Assembly (NCBI RefSeq): GCF_035917455.1
Contig: NZ_CP109078.1
Coordinates: forward strand, 4,696,001-4,760,000
Length of the DNA stretch: 64,000 nt
Direction of reading: 5' to 3'
Origin: Micromonospora sp. NBC_01796
Lineage (GTDB): Bacteria > Actinomycetota > Actinomycetes > Mycobacteriales > Micromonosporaceae
Shown: positions 43,183 through 52,318 of the stretch, piece after piece
How positions within the stretch are numbered: the first letter of the stretch is position 1
How the letters are laid out: every line of letters starts with the position of its first letter
Notes under the pieces: model-generated
Databases searched by the model: none
Seen by the model: only the letters and a program-made list of their open reading frames with translations
Told to the model about the DNA's origin: nothing
Translations under genes and position numbers: made by a program

Positions 43183-44757
43183 ATGCAGAAACTCGATCGA
43201 CGCGGATTCCTCGGCCTGACCGGCGCCGCCGGCGTCGGGCTCGCGGCGGCGGTGGCCGGCCTCTCGGACGCCCCCGCCTGGGCCACCGGCAGGCTCCCCA
43301 CCGACCTGTTCAAGCTGGGCGTCGCGTCCGGCGACCCGCTGCCCGACGGAGTCGTGCTCTGGACCCGGTTGGCGCCCGACGCCCTCGCGGCCGACGGCCT
43401 CGGCGGCATGCCCCGCCGGGTCGTCCCGGTGCAGTGGGAGGTCGCCGAGGACGCCCGGTTCCGGCACGTCGTCCGGCGCGGCCTGGACCTGGCCACCCCG
43501 GAACTGGGGCACTCCGTCCACGCCGAGGTCAGCGGGCTGCGGGCCGACCGCGAATACTTCTACCGGTTCCGCGCGGGCAACGAGGTCAGCCCGGTCGGGC
43601 GGACCAGGACCGCTCCCGAACCGTGGGCGCGGCCCGGCAGCCTCGCCTTTGCCTTCGTCTCCTGCCAGAACTTCCCGACCGGCCACTTCACCCCGTACCG
43701 GCACCTGGTCGAGGAGGACCTCGACCTGGTCGTCCACCTCGGCGACTACATCTACGAGGGTCCGGCGGCCGGCACGATCGGACGCGCCCACCTGCCGGCG
43801 GCGGAGATCTTCTCGCTGGCCGACTACCGGGTACGGCACGCCCAGTACAAGACCGATCCGGATCTCCAGGCCGCACACGCCCGGTTCCCGTGGGCCGTCA
43901 CCTGGGACGACCACGAGGTGGAGAACAACTACGCCGACGAGCTCTCCGAGGACGCCAACCAGTCACCGGAGAGCTTCCGGCAGCGTCGGGCCGCCGCCTA
44001 CCAGGCGTACTACGAGCACCTGCCGCTGCGGCGCAGCGCGCTGCCGCGCGGTGCCGACATGCGGCTCTACCGGCGGCTGCGGTACGGCCAGCTCGCCGAG
44101 TTCAACGTGCTCGACGGCCGCCAGTACCGCGACGACCAGGTCTGCGGGGGCGGTTCGTCGGCACCCTGCGACGACGCCCTCGACCCGTCGCGGTCGATGC
44201 TCGGCGCGCAGCAGGAGAAGTGGCTGCTCGACGGGCTCACCTCCTCGCACGCCACCTGGAACATCCTGGCCCAGCAGACCGTGATGGCCCGCGCCGACCG
44301 CGACCCCGGACCGGGGCTGCTGCTGCCGATGGACAACTGGAACGGGTACGAGCCGGCCCGGCAGCGGATCTTCGACCGGGTCGCCCAGCGCCGGATCGAC
44401 AACATGGTGGTGGTCACCGGCGACGCCCACTGCAGCATGGTCGCCGACCTCAAGCAGAACTTCGACGACCCGAAGTCGCGCACCGTCGGCGTCGAGTTCC
44501 TCGGGACCTCGATCACCTCGGGGGCCGACGGCGCGGACATGGACGCCCGGGGCACCGAGTGGCTCGCCTCGAACCCGCACATGAAGTACTACAACCAGCG
44601 GCGCGGGTACGTCCGCTGCACCGTCGGCCGGGACGAGTGGCGCAGCGACTACCGGGTGGTTCCGTACGTGACGACACCCGGTGCACCGGTGAGCACCCAC
44701 GCCAGCTTCGTGGTCGAGAGCGGACGTCCGGGCGTACAGGCGGACACCACCCACTGA
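43183..44757 (+). CDS. phoD: Tat-exported alkaline phosphatase PhoD
   Basis: A 524-residue secreted phosphodiesterase/phosphatase. The N-terminus has a Tat signal (DRRGFLGL, cleavage near residue 32), followed by the PhoD N-domain (about 40-140) and the metallophosphatase domain (about 145-510). Metal ligands appear in SCQNF, HLGDYIYE, TWDDHEVENNY and VVTGDAHCS. AAGGAGAA lies 5-6 bases before ATG 43183. PhoD enzymes use iron and calcium and release phosphate from phosphodiesters such as teichoic acid. No Pho-box was sought in detail. Confidence 0.93.
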   Translation: MQKLDRRGFLGLTGAAGVGLAAAVAGLSDAPAWATGRLPTDLFKLGVASGDPLPDGVVLWTRLAPDALAADGLGGMPRRVVPVQWEVAEDARFRHVVRRGLDLATPELGHSVHAEVSGLRADREYFYRFRAGNEVSPVGRTRTAPEPWARPGSLAFAFVSCQNFPTGHFTPYRHLVEEDLDLVVHLGDYIYEGPAAGTIGRAHLPAAEIFSLADYRVRHAQYKTDPDLQAAHARFPWAVTWDDHEVENNYADELSEDANQSPESFRQRRAAAYQAYYEHLPLRRSALPRGADMRLYRRLRYGQLAEFNVLDGRQYRDDQVCGGGSSAPCDDALDPSRSMLGAQQEKWLLDGLTSSHATWNILAQQTVMARADRDPGPGLLLPMDNWNGYEPARQRIFDRVAQRRIDNMVVVTGDAHCSMVADLKQNFDDPKSRTVGVEFLGTSITSGADGADMDARGTEWLASNPHMKYYNQRRGYVRCTVGRDEWRSDYRVVPYVTTPGAPVSTHASFVVESGRPGVQADTTH

Positions 44758-44784
44758 CCGGCGCGGCGAGACGACCGTAGCGGC

Positions 44785-45603
44785 TCAGGAAGCGGAACCG
44801 GGGTGCCCGGAGCGCCGCAGGCCGGCACTGCCGGCCTGCGGCGCCCGGCGCGCGGAGAAGGAGCTCCGCGCTGACCGGCGGTGATAGTCGTCGCGATGGG
44901 TGAACTCGACGACCAGACCGCCGGGAAGACTGATGCCCCGCCGGGGATCGGCGAGTTCCTCGGTGAACGGCCCGGCCCCGGCGCGGGTCGTGAGGGTTCC
45001 CCGTTCCGGCCCGGACAACTCCGGTGTGCCGGGGTGGGCGAGGCGGAACTGGGCGATCGACCGGCGGACGAGGTGGAGCAGTTCACGGGCCGCGCCCGCC
45101 GAGCCGAGCTCACCGCCGCCGAGCGCCAGGCCCGGCTGCCGGATGGTTCGCAGGCTGTCGCAGACCAGCAGCAACCGTTCCGGCTGGTTGCCCGGCCCGG
45201 CCGGCAGCAGGTGCAGCCGGCCCGGCCACTGCCAGCGGATCTGCCCGGTGACGATCCGGCTGCCGACCTGTTCCGACCGGCGGCGGTGCCGGGGCCGGCC
45301 GGTCCGGGCCTCGCCCGGTACGCCCACCTTGTCGAAGTCCCAGTTGTCGCAGACGAACGCCAACCGCCGGTCGGTGACGGTGACGTCCGCCGGCCGGAGC
45401 AGGGACCAGTGCAGGTTGCCGTTGCCCAGCGACGGGCCGAGCAGGTAACCGGCCACGTCGACCCGACCACGCCAGAGGGACCGCTCGCCCGGGTCGAGCA
45501 GCACCCGGTGGTGCCGGTCGAGCTGGGGGTACCCGCGGTCGTCCTGGTCCGGCTGGTCGAAACGGTGCGGCCGGACGAAGTACGGGGATGCGTCGTCGCT
45601 CAT
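44785..45603 (-). CDS. Conserved-looking hypothetical protein
   Basis: A 272-residue cytoplasmic protein, not recognised. It is rich in Arg/Gly/Pro, without TM segment or signal peptide. Segments such as PGERSLWRGRVDVAGYLLG, DVTVTDRRLAFVCDNWDFDKVG and RLHLLPAG suggest a PH-like or GRAM-like beta barrel (strand pattern only). The middle (about 165-205) is helical with AARELLHLVRRSIAQFRLAH. The C-terminus is basic and probably disordered. It is convergent with phoD and upstream of the two-component cluster; no functional link is seen. Confidence 0.65.
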   Translation of the reverse strand: MSDDASPYFVRPHRFDQPDQDDRGYPQLDRHHRVLLDPGERSLWRGRVDVAGYLLGPSLGNGNLHWSLLRPADVTVTDRRLAFVCDNWDFDKVGVPGEARTGRPRHRRRSEQVGSRIVTGQIRWQWPGRLHLLPAGPGNQPERLLLVCDSLRTIRQPGLALGGGELGSAGAARELLHLVRRSIAQFRLAHPGTPELSGPERGTLTTRAGAGPFTEELADPRRGISLPGGLVVEFTHRDDYHRRSARSSFSARRAPQAGSAGLRRSGHPGSAS

Positions 45604-45678
45604 CGGCGGAGGGCCTCCTGTGGACGAACTTCCTCCTGTCCAGGTTCGCGGACTGCGTGACCCGCGTCATGACACCTG

Positions 45679-46377
45679 TTAGGGGGTCGGCTGATCGGGT
45701 GAGGCGTATGACCGGTAGTCGCCGATCTCCTCCGCCCGTACGAGTCCGTCCTCGATCGCTCGGGCCAGCAACGCCGCCTTGGTCGCCGCCGGGCGGCCGG
45801 CGCGGGCGTACTTGATCCGGGCCCGGTCGACGTACTGCTTCACGGTGTGCTCGCTGATGTTCATCCGCCGGGCCACCGAAGCCTTCGACATCGACTGGAA
45901 CCAGAGCAGCAGCGCCTCACGCTCCTTCTCGGACAGTACGGGTCGACCCGACCGGCGGTCGCCGACGATCGCACCGGCGAGCGCGGGCGGCACGTACCCC
46001 CGGTCGCTGGCGGCGGCGAGCACCGTCGCGACGCAGTGTTCGCGCCCCTCGTGCTTGGCGAGGAAGGCCACCGCCCCGGCGTCGAGGACGGCCAGGATGA
46101 TGTCCGCCTCGGTGTGTTCGGAGTAGACCACCACCCGGCGGCCGGCGGCACCCAGCTCGGCGACCTTGTCGAGGACCAGGTGCCCGTGCAGCCGCAGATC
46201 CAGCATGATCACGTCGGCGGTCGGCTGGTCGTCGCCGAGCACCACGTCCGGATCCTCACCGGTCGCGACCACGGTCAGCCGCGGCTCCTGGTCGAGCCAG
46301 GAACGTACGCCCTCGACCACCACCGGGTGGTCGTCGATGATCGCGACGGTGAAGCGCTGCTCCCGGTCGTCGCTCAC
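45679..46377 (-). CDS. Response regulator, NarL/LuxR-type output
   Basis: A 232-residue regulator. Receiver domain about 8-120: acidic pair in IIDDHPVV, phosphoacceptor Asp in IMLDLRL, Ser in VVVYSEH, Lys in AFLAKHEG. LuxR-type HTH about 150-205: LSEKEREALLLWFQSMSKASVARRMNISEHTVKQYV. GTG 46377 overlaps the stop of the upstream sensor-like gene by GTGA and is preferred over ATG 46404. It is co-transcribed with two membrane proteins, one of which is its probable kinase. Confidence 0.9.
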   Translation of the reverse strand: MSDDREQRFTVAIIDDHPVVVEGVRSWLDQEPRLTVVATGEDPDVVLGDDQPTADVIMLDLRLHGHLVLDKVAELGAAGRRVVVYSEHTEADIILAVLDAGAVAFLAKHEGREHCVATVLAAASDRGYVPPALAGAIVGDRRSGRPVLSEKEREALLLWFQSMSKASVARRMNISEHTVKQYVDRARIKYARAGRPAATKAALLARAIEDGLVRAEEIGDYRSYASPDQPTP

Positions 46378-47618
46378 GTGGCCCGCCACCGGGTCTGCGC
46401 CCATACCTGATCCCCGTCCCGCTCGTAGACGTACTCGACTTCTCCGTTGTCGGTGCCGGTCGCGGCCGGCCCGGCCGGATCCGGTCCGGTGCTGGGGGTG
46501 ACCACGCTGACCACCACCTCATCCGGCTGCGCGACCACGGTCAACCTGGCCCACTGCCGGGCGGTGGCGAGGGTCGCGGTGAGTGGTTCGGCCAGCCTGC
46601 GGCGAACGTGTACGGGTAACGCCGGCAGCGTACCAACGGAAACCAGCTCGACCGGAAGACCGTTTCGTTCGGCGATGTCGACCGCCGCCCGCAGTTCGTG
46701 CAGCAGCGGATCGGGCACGTCGTCGGACTCCGCGATCAACCGGCGCAGCCGTGCCGCCTCCAGGGCGCACCGCTGCTGCACCGCCGGATCGGTCGGGTCG
46801 GCGGAGCCGTCGGCCAGTTCCGCGAGCAACGCCCCGGCGGTCCGGCTGACCAGGGCCAGGCGTTCCTGCCGGTCGGCTCGGGCCCGCTGGGCGGCGATCC
46901 GTTCGGCGTCGAGGGCCGCGCGGGCCGCCGCCGTACCGGCCGTACGGGCGGCCAGGGTACGCAGCACGCTGGCCGCGACGCTGAACGCGATCGGGAGGGT
47001 CGCGGTGCCGTACGTGTACATGGCGTACCGGCTCAGCCCGGCTGCGTCCCCGGCGCCGTAGGCGAAGACCGCGACCAGGGCGATGGCCGCCTCGGCGGCG
47101 AAGACCGCCACCAGTGCGGTGACCGGCCGCCCCCACAGCACGAGGACGACAAACCAGCCGAGTGTGCCCCAGCCCCAGTTCGCCGGCAGGAACAGCAGTT
47201 CGTCGGGGGTGTTGACGAAGACCACCGCGTCGACCAGGAGCAGTACGCCGATCAGCCGCCAGGTCGGCGTACGGGTGCCCCGGAGCAGGTGGGCGGCGGA
47301 GATCGCGCCGACCACCACGAAGATCAGCCATCCGGCGCCGACCGTCCACGGCCACCGGTACACCGACCAGTTCCCGAGCAGGGCCGGCACGTTGACCACC
47401 GTGTGCCAGCCGAAGGCGATGAGTACGGCGGCGATCCGGCTGCCCCGGTCGGCGGTGGCGGCGACACCGGCGACCACGTCCCTCGGCGTCGCGCCGGTGC
47501 CGTCCCGGGCCGTGGTGGCGTCCCGACCGGTGGTCCGGTCGGGATCGGCGCTGCGGGCGAGCGGGACGGTCCGCCGGGTCGCCGCAGCGGCGCCGATCGG
47601 GTGCGGTTCAGTGGACAT
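46374..47618 (-). CDS. Membrane protein of the two-component cluster, kinase-like but without H-box
   Basis: A 414-residue protein with a disordered N-terminus (about 1-60), about six TM helices (about 62-220), and a cytoplasmic part with a coiled-coil-like helix (AARAALDAERIAAQRARADRQERLALVSRTAGALL) and a degenerate ATPase-like tail (RRRLAEPLTATLATARQWARLTVV, DEVVVSVVTPS). The phosphoacceptor His block and the N/G boxes of a histidine kinase are not seen. It overlaps both neighbours (GTGA with the response regulator, 11 bases with the kinase). Perhaps a non-catalytic partner of the kinase (inference). Confidence 0.75.
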   Translation of the reverse strand: MSTEPHPIGAAAATRRTVPLARSADPDRTTGRDATTARDGTGATPRDVVAGVAATADRGSRIAAVLIAFGWHTVVNVPALLGNWSVYRWPWTVGAGWLIFVVVGAISAAHLLRGTRTPTWRLIGVLLLVDAVVFVNTPDELLFLPANWGWGTLGWFVVLVLWGRPVTALVAVFAAEAAIALVAVFAYGAGDAAGLSRYAMYTYGTATLPIAFSVAASVLRTLAARTAGTAAARAALDAERIAAQRARADRQERLALVSRTAGALLAELADGSADPTDPAVQQRCALEAARLRRLIAESDDVPDPLLHELRAAVDIAERNGLPVELVSVGTLPALPVHVRRRLAEPLTATLATARQWARLTVVAQPDEVVVSVVTPSTGPDPAGPAATGTDNGEVEYVYERDGDQVWAQTRWRAT

Positions 47619-48816
47619 CGGACCACTCCAACCGGACCCGGGTGCCCCGACCGGGTGCGGAGTCGACCTCCGACCGTCCGCCGATCGCCGCCATCCGCCC
47701 GTGGATCGACTCGCGCAGGCCGTACCGGTGCAGCGGAACCGTCAGCGGGTCGAAGCCCGGCCCGTCGTCGGTCACCTCGACCGCGACGCCCGCGTCGGCC
47801 AGGGCGGTGAGCCGTACCGAGACGGCGGCGCCGGGGGCGTGCCGGGCCACGTTGGACAGCGCTTCGGCGGCGCTGTCGGTGAGCGCGTCGGCGATGTCCG
47901 GCGGCACCGCGCAGGGGTGCAGGTCCACGGTCGGGGCCAGCTCGGGCAGGCGGTGCAGGAGGGCCCGGAGCCGGTCGTCGAGGGCCGCCGGCACGCTCGG
48001 GTCCGGCGACGCCGACAGCGCGCGGGTGCGGGACGAGGCCAGCTCGTCGAGCGTACGCAGGTCGGCCGCCGCCCGTACGCGCAGCAGCGGTGAACCGGCG
48101 CCCACCCCGCCGAGCCCGACGACGGTGAGCGTGGACAGCACGGTGTCGTGCAGGTCGCGGTTGTGCCGGCGTTCCGCCGCACGGGCGGCTCGGGCGATCA
48201 GCACCTCGCGGGAGGCCCGCTGGTAGTCGGCGAAAGCCTCGTCGGCGGCGCGGCTGCTGCGCCGGGTCAGCGCGGCCAGTCCGGCCCCGAAGATGGTCTG
48301 CACGACCAGGGTCACCGAGTGCGAGATCGCCTCGGTGTTGTTGTCGGCGAGATGCGCCCCGTACGCGTACGCCGCCGTAACCACCAGTCCGGCCGGTACG
48401 GACCGGGAGGCGGGCAGCCCGAAGTGGGCGACGACGATCGACGTGCTGGCGAGGATGGCCAGCCAGCTTCCCTCGCCCGGCAGCACCTCGGCGGCGACCA
48501 GGCGGTTGATCAGCAGGCAGCAGACGATGGTCAGGGTCAGGTCGACGTAGATGATGCCGGGGGTGAGCCCGCGCCGCAGGGTCGACGCGGCGAACAGCAC
48601 GGACCAGCCGGTCAGCACGACGATCGTGACGATCAGGAGCGGAGTGGAGACCGGCGGCGTCCGTACGGCCAGCGCCACGGCCGCGCCCGCGAGACCGCAG
48701 GTCAGCCGGAGCAGCGCGGGGAAGATCGCGAAGACCTGGTTCAGTGCGCCGCTGGCCGGCCGGTCCTCGTCGCGGGCGGGATCCGGGGCGGTGCCGAGGC
48801 TGGTGACCAATGTCAA
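47608..48816 (-). CDS. Membrane sensor histidine kinase (NarL-type)
   Basis: A 402-residue kinase. Five to six TM helices (about 30-190), then a HisKA_3-like segment with HNRDLHDTVLSTL (about 216-228, His of DLHD), and an HATPase_c domain (about 290-400) with EALSNVARHAPG (N box), VEVTDDGPGFD (G1 box) and APGRGTRVRL (G2 box). It is the first gene of a three-gene operon with a kinase-like protein and the response regulator. The signal is unknown. Confidence 0.9.
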   Translation of the reverse strand: MTLVTSLGTAPDPARDEDRPASGALNQVFAIFPALLRLTCGLAGAAVALAVRTPPVSTPLLIVTIVVLTGWSVLFAASTLRRGLTPGIIYVDLTLTIVCCLLINRLVAAEVLPGEGSWLAILASTSIVVAHFGLPASRSVPAGLVVTAAYAYGAHLADNNTEAISHSVTLVVQTIFGAGLAALTRRSSRAADEAFADYQRASREVLIARAARAAERRHNRDLHDTVLSTLTVVGLGGVGAGSPLLRVRAAADLRTLDELASSRTRALSASPDPSVPAALDDRLRALLHRLPELAPTVDLHPCAVPPDIADALTDSAAEALSNVARHAPGAAVSVRLTALADAGVAVEVTDDGPGFDPLTVPLHRYGLRESIHGRMAAIGGRSEVDSAPGRGTRVRLEWSDVH

Positions 48817-48955
48817 TTCCTGCCCTCCCGGCGGCTGATCGGTTCATTGGCCGGACGTCCGGCATATCGACGGGGGAGAATAGCACGAATAGCCCGATCA
48901 GTTCCCGTACCGGTGCAGCCGTTACGGGGCTGTGTCCCGGCGCCGCCGGGGACGG

Positions 48956-49011
48956 CCGGTTTCGGTCCACGCCGGATGGAGAACCGGTTTCAGTCCAGGC
49001 CGGATGGAGAA
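48956..49011. repeat. Tandem 28-bp duplication before the DUF72 gene
   Basis: 48956-48983 and 48984-49011 are 28-bp units differing at two positions. The unit contains GGATGGAGAA, so the ribosome-binding region of the next gene is duplicated as well. Confidence 0.9.
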
Positions 49012-49021
49012 CTGGTAGGGC

Positions 49022-49945
49022 ATGAGCGAGATCAGGGTGGGCACATCGTCGTGGGCGGACCGGCTGCTACTGGCCTCGGGCTGGTATCCGCGGGAGGCCA
49101 ACACCCCCGCCGGCCGGCTGGCCTACTACGCGGACCGGTTCGACCTGGTCGAGGTGGACACCACCTACTATGCGCTGCCGGCGGTCGAGACGACCTCGGC
49201 CTGGGTCGACCGGACACCACCGGGGTTCAGGTTCAACGTCAAGGCGTTCAGCCTCTTCACCGGTCATCCGACCGCCATCTCGGCACTGCCCCGGGACCTG
49301 CGCCCGACGGGTGACCCGAACGGCCGGGTACGCCGCCGCGACCTGCCCGAACCGACGTACGAGGAACTGTGGGAGAGGTTCCGGGCCGTCCTCGAACCGA
49401 TCGCCGCCGCCGGCAAGCTGGGCGTGGTGCTGCTCCAGTTCCCGCCGTGGCTCGGTTACGGGGAAGCGGCCAAGCGGCGGATCATCGAGGTCGCCGAGCG
49501 TTGCCGCCCGCTGCGGGTCGCGGTCGAGTTCCGGCACAGCTCCTGGTTCGACGGAGACAACGCCCGCTACACGGTCGGGTTCCTGGCCCGCAACGACCTG
49601 TCGATGGTCTGTGTGGACATGCCGCAGGGGCACGCGTCCTCCGTACCGCCGGTTCTCCTCGCCACCGCGGACCCGGCGGTGGTCCGGTTCCACGGCCACA
49701 GTGCGGCCTGGGGCAGCGGCGACAAACAGGAAAAATTCCGGTACGCGTACGCCGAGGGCCAGCTCGCCCGGTGGGCCGACCGGCTGCGCGAGTTCGCCCG
49801 CGAGACCGACGAACTGCACGTGCTGATGAACAACTGCTGCGGTGACCAGGCCCAACGCGACGCGGCCCGGCTGGCGGCACTGCTGCGCCGCGACGGCAGC
49901 CGACCGGACGCCGACCAGTTGACCCTGCTGCCGGTCGGCTCCTGA
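49022..49945 (+). CDS. DUF72 family protein
   Basis: A 307-residue TIM-barrel-like protein of DUF72: GTSSWADRLLLASGWYP at the start, YYADRFDLVEVDTTYYALPA, FNVKAFSLFTGHP, GVVLLQFPPWL, VAVEFRHSSWF and VRFHGHSAAWG are all expected elements. The biochemical role of DUF72 is not established. ATG 49022 is preceded by GGTAGGG and by a tandem 28-bp duplication. Confidence 0.92.
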   Translation: MSEIRVGTSSWADRLLLASGWYPREANTPAGRLAYYADRFDLVEVDTTYYALPAVETTSAWVDRTPPGFRFNVKAFSLFTGHPTAISALPRDLRPTGDPNGRVRRRDLPEPTYEELWERFRAVLEPIAAAGKLGVVLLQFPPWLGYGEAAKRRIIEVAERCRPLRVAVEFRHSSWFDGDNARYTVGFLARNDLSMVCVDMPQGHASSVPPVLLATADPAVVRFHGHSAAWGSGDKQEKFRYAYAEGQLARWADRLREFARETDELHVLMNNCCGDQAQRDAARLAALLRRDGSRPDADQLTLLPVGS

Positions 49946-49974
49946 CAGTGGCCTGCTGCGGCTGACGCCGGACG

Positions 49975-50565
49975 TCAGCTCCGGGCGTTCGGCCGGGGTG
50001 CCTGGATGGACAGGAACGCGTCGATGTTGCGCAGGTGCTTGGGGGTCAGCCCGAGGTGCGACTGCGGGGACACGATCAGCGTCGGCGCCAGCCGGGACAG
50101 CTCGTTGCCGTTGTCGTGGGCGCGCAGCTCCCAGGTCGCGTCGTCGTCGGTCCAGACCAGGGGGCGGCCCTCGTCGCGGACCACCCGCTCGGCCGCCGGA
50201 TACTTCCACCAGCCCCGCGCGACGGCGACCGGGGCGGCACCGGCGAGCGCCTGCTCGCGCTCGTCGAACTCCGGGGAGTCCTGGGTGTCGAACCTCGGCA
50301 GCCCCAGCAACCGGGCCAGGTTCTCGGCATCGTGCTGCCAGGTCGTGTGCCAGCGGACCTCGGCCCGCCCCGACTCGTGCACGGTACGGATGAAGTCGAG
50401 CACCGGCTGCGCGGCGAGGATCGGCCAGTCGACGCCCGCCGAGCTGGCGGTGCCGGTGACCCACTGGTCCCGGGGCCACACGTTCCGGTCCGGCTTGCGG
50501 CTGATCGCGTTGACCACCCCGTCGATGTCGAGCAACCACACCGGTGTGGGATCGACCGTCTCCAT
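49975..50565 (-). CDS. HAD-like domain protein
   Basis: A 196-residue cytoplasmic protein. The motif VWLLDIDGVVNAIS near the N-terminus is HAD motif I with the nucleophile Asp and the +2 Asp. WHTTWQHDAENLARLLGLP and RPLVWTDDDATWELR carry the later motifs (T/S, and DD of motif IV). Members of this small HAD group hydrolyse phosphate esters of unknown identity. It is divergent from the MerR gene. Confidence 0.85.
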   Translation of the reverse strand: METVDPTPVWLLDIDGVVNAISRKPDRNVWPRDQWVTGTASSAGVDWPILAAQPVLDFIRTVHESGRAEVRWHTTWQHDAENLARLLGLPRFDTQDSPEFDEREQALAGAAPVAVARGWWKYPAAERVVRDEGRPLVWTDDDATWELRAHDNGNELSRLAPTLIVSPQSHLGLTPKHLRNIDAFLSIQAPRPNARS

Positions 50566-50642
50566 GACAGCAGTTGTACGCCCAGCCCACCCGTACCACC
50601 AGCCTTTTGGGAAGGCAGGGGCGGGCGGCGTCTAGCGTGGGC

Positions 50643-50663
50643 TTGACTCTGACACGGTGTCAG
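50643..50663 (+). promoter_or_regulatory. MerR-type operator in the promoter of the merR-like gene
   Basis: TTGACT (50643-50648) is followed directly by the perfect palindrome CTGACAC-G-GTGTCAG (50649-50663), placed in the spacer as usual for MerR regulators. The start at ATG 50684 is 20 bases downstream. The palindrome contains GTG 50657, which is therefore not the start codon. Confidence 0.72.
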
Positions 50664-50683
50664 GGGCCACGGTGGGACAGGTC

Positions 50684-51511
50684 ATGTTCAGTATCGGAGA
50701 CTTCGCCAAGATCGGCCGGGTGTCGGTCCGGATGCTGCGTCACTACGACGCGATCGGACTGCTGCGCCCGGCATCGGTCGACCCCGGCAGCGGGTACCGC
50801 TCCTACCACGCCGATCAACTGCGCCGGCTCAACCGGGTGATCGCCCTGAAGGATCTCGGCTTCACCCTCCAGCAGGTGCAGACACTGCTCGACGACGAGT
50901 TGGACGTCGAACAACTGCGCGGGATGCTGCGCCTGCAACGGGCGGAACTGGCCGCGCGGCTGGCGGCGGACGCGGCCCGGTTGACCGGGATCGAGGCGAG
51001 GCTCCGGATGATCGAGAACGAGGGCCACATGCACACCGAGGACGTTGTACTCAAGAAGATCGCCCCGGTCCGGGTCGCGGAACTCAGCGCGGTCGCGGCC
51101 AGCTACGAGACCGTCGACCTCTCGCCGGTGATCCAGCCGCTCTACCCGGAACTGCTGTGCCGGATCGAGGCGGCCGGGGTCGACGTGACCGGGCCGTCGG
51201 TCGCGTACTACGAACCGGCGCCGGGGGAGTCCGGCGAGGCGGTCGTGGTGCACGCGTCGGTGCAGGTCGCGGTCGCCCCGCGCGACGGCTACGACTTCAC
51301 CATTGTCGACCTGCCCGGCATCGAGTCCGCCGCGACGATCATCCACCGTGGTTCGATGCACGAGGCCGACCGGAGCATGCAGATCCTGGCCCGCTGGGTC
51401 GAGGAGCACGGCTACCGCATGATCGGGTACGCCCGCGAGGTGTGCCTGGAGTTCGTACCGGACGAGCCGGACAAGTGGGTCCACGAGTTCCAGGTCGAGG
51501 TCGCCCGGTAG
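50684..51511 (+). CDS. MerR-family regulator with GyrI-like effector domain
   Basis: A 275-residue regulator. The MerR HTH and wing (about 1-70) show FSIGDFAKIGRVSVRMLRHYDAIGLLRPASVDPGSGYRSY. A coiled-coil dimerisation helix follows (about 75-115), then a GyrI/AraC-effector-like domain (about 125-270) that binds small hydrophobic ligands in BmrR-like regulators. It is preceded by its own palindromic operator, so it is probably autoregulated. The divergent HAD gene may be a second target. Confidence 0.9.
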   Translation: MFSIGDFAKIGRVSVRMLRHYDAIGLLRPASVDPGSGYRSYHADQLRRLNRVIALKDLGFTLQQVQTLLDDELDVEQLRGMLRLQRAELAARLAADAARLTGIEARLRMIENEGHMHTEDVVLKKIAPVRVAELSAVAASYETVDLSPVIQPLYPELLCRIEAAGVDVTGPSVAYYEPAPGESGEAVVVHASVQVAVAPRDGYDFTIVDLPGIESAATIIHRGSMHEADRSMQILARWVEEHGYRMIGYAREVCLEFVPDEPDKWVHEFQVEVAR

Positions 51512-51568
51512 CCGGCCCGTCCCGGCGGGGCCCGTCCTGTCCCGGCGGCCCGCCGGGGCGAGGGCGGG

Positions 51569-52204
51569 TTACCGGGTGAAGGCGAAGTAGGACAGGTCCG
51601 GGTCGAGGGTGGCCGGCGGGGCGGTGAGCTGGTGCAGGCCGACGCTGAGGGTCCGGTCGTCGGGGGCGGCGAAGGCTAGCTCGCGGAAACCGGCCTCGGT
51701 GAACCACTCGCGGATGGTCGGGGTCAGGTCCGGGGCACGGCGGTGCCGGGTCCAGATCACGAAGGCGTCCGGCGCGCAGAGCTGGGGCAGGGCCGCCACG
51801 GTCGCCCGTACGTCGGCGTCGGAGATGTTGCCGAAGACGCCGCACATCAGCACGATCTCGGCGGGTACGCCACCGAGGTAGGAGGTCGCCACCCCCGCGT
51901 CGGCCTCCACCACCTCGATCTGCCGGTCCAGCCCCGCCGCCGACGCCGCAATCCGTGCCGCCTTCGCGTTCGTCGGATCCAACTCGACCAGCCGGGCCCG
52001 TACGTCCATCCGTCGTGGATGGTCGCCGAGCACTCCGATCACGTCGCGTCCCTCCCCGGCGCAACCGCTGACCAGCCTGACCGGCCCCGGCGGAACCTCC
52101 GCGAGCGCCCGACGCAACTGGTCCTGCACCAGGCGCAACCGGTGCCACAGGTGCGATCCCGGCTGGTCGTACGCGCTGTGCCACGCGGTGCCGTAACGGT
52201 TCAT
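51569..52204 (-). CDS. Class I SAM-dependent methyltransferase
   Basis: A 211-residue protein with a Rossmann-like methyltransferase core: VRLVSGCAGEGRDVIGVL (motif I), ARLVELDPTNAKAARIAA (motif II), VVEADAGVATSY, and VLMCGVFGNISDADV (motif IV region). ATG 52204 with GGGGAG upstream is used. The substrate is unknown; the protein is convergent with the MerR gene. Confidence 0.87.
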   Translation of the reverse strand: MNRYGTAWHSAYDQPGSHLWHRLRLVQDQLRRALAEVPPGPVRLVSGCAGEGRDVIGVLGDHPRRMDVRARLVELDPTNAKAARIAASAAGLDRQIEVVEADAGVATSYLGGVPAEIVLMCGVFGNISDADVRATVAALPQLCAPDAFVIWTRHRRAPDLTPTIREWFTEAGFRELAFAAPDDRTLSVGLHQLTAPPATLDPDLSYFAFTR

Positions 52205-52318
52205 GGCGACAACTCCCCGTCTCGATGTGTGACCCGCACCCATCATCGCCGAACGGGGCGGAAGACTGTGGCACCCTCGACGCAGAGCCGCCACGGACTC
52301 GACGACCTGGGGAGAGAA

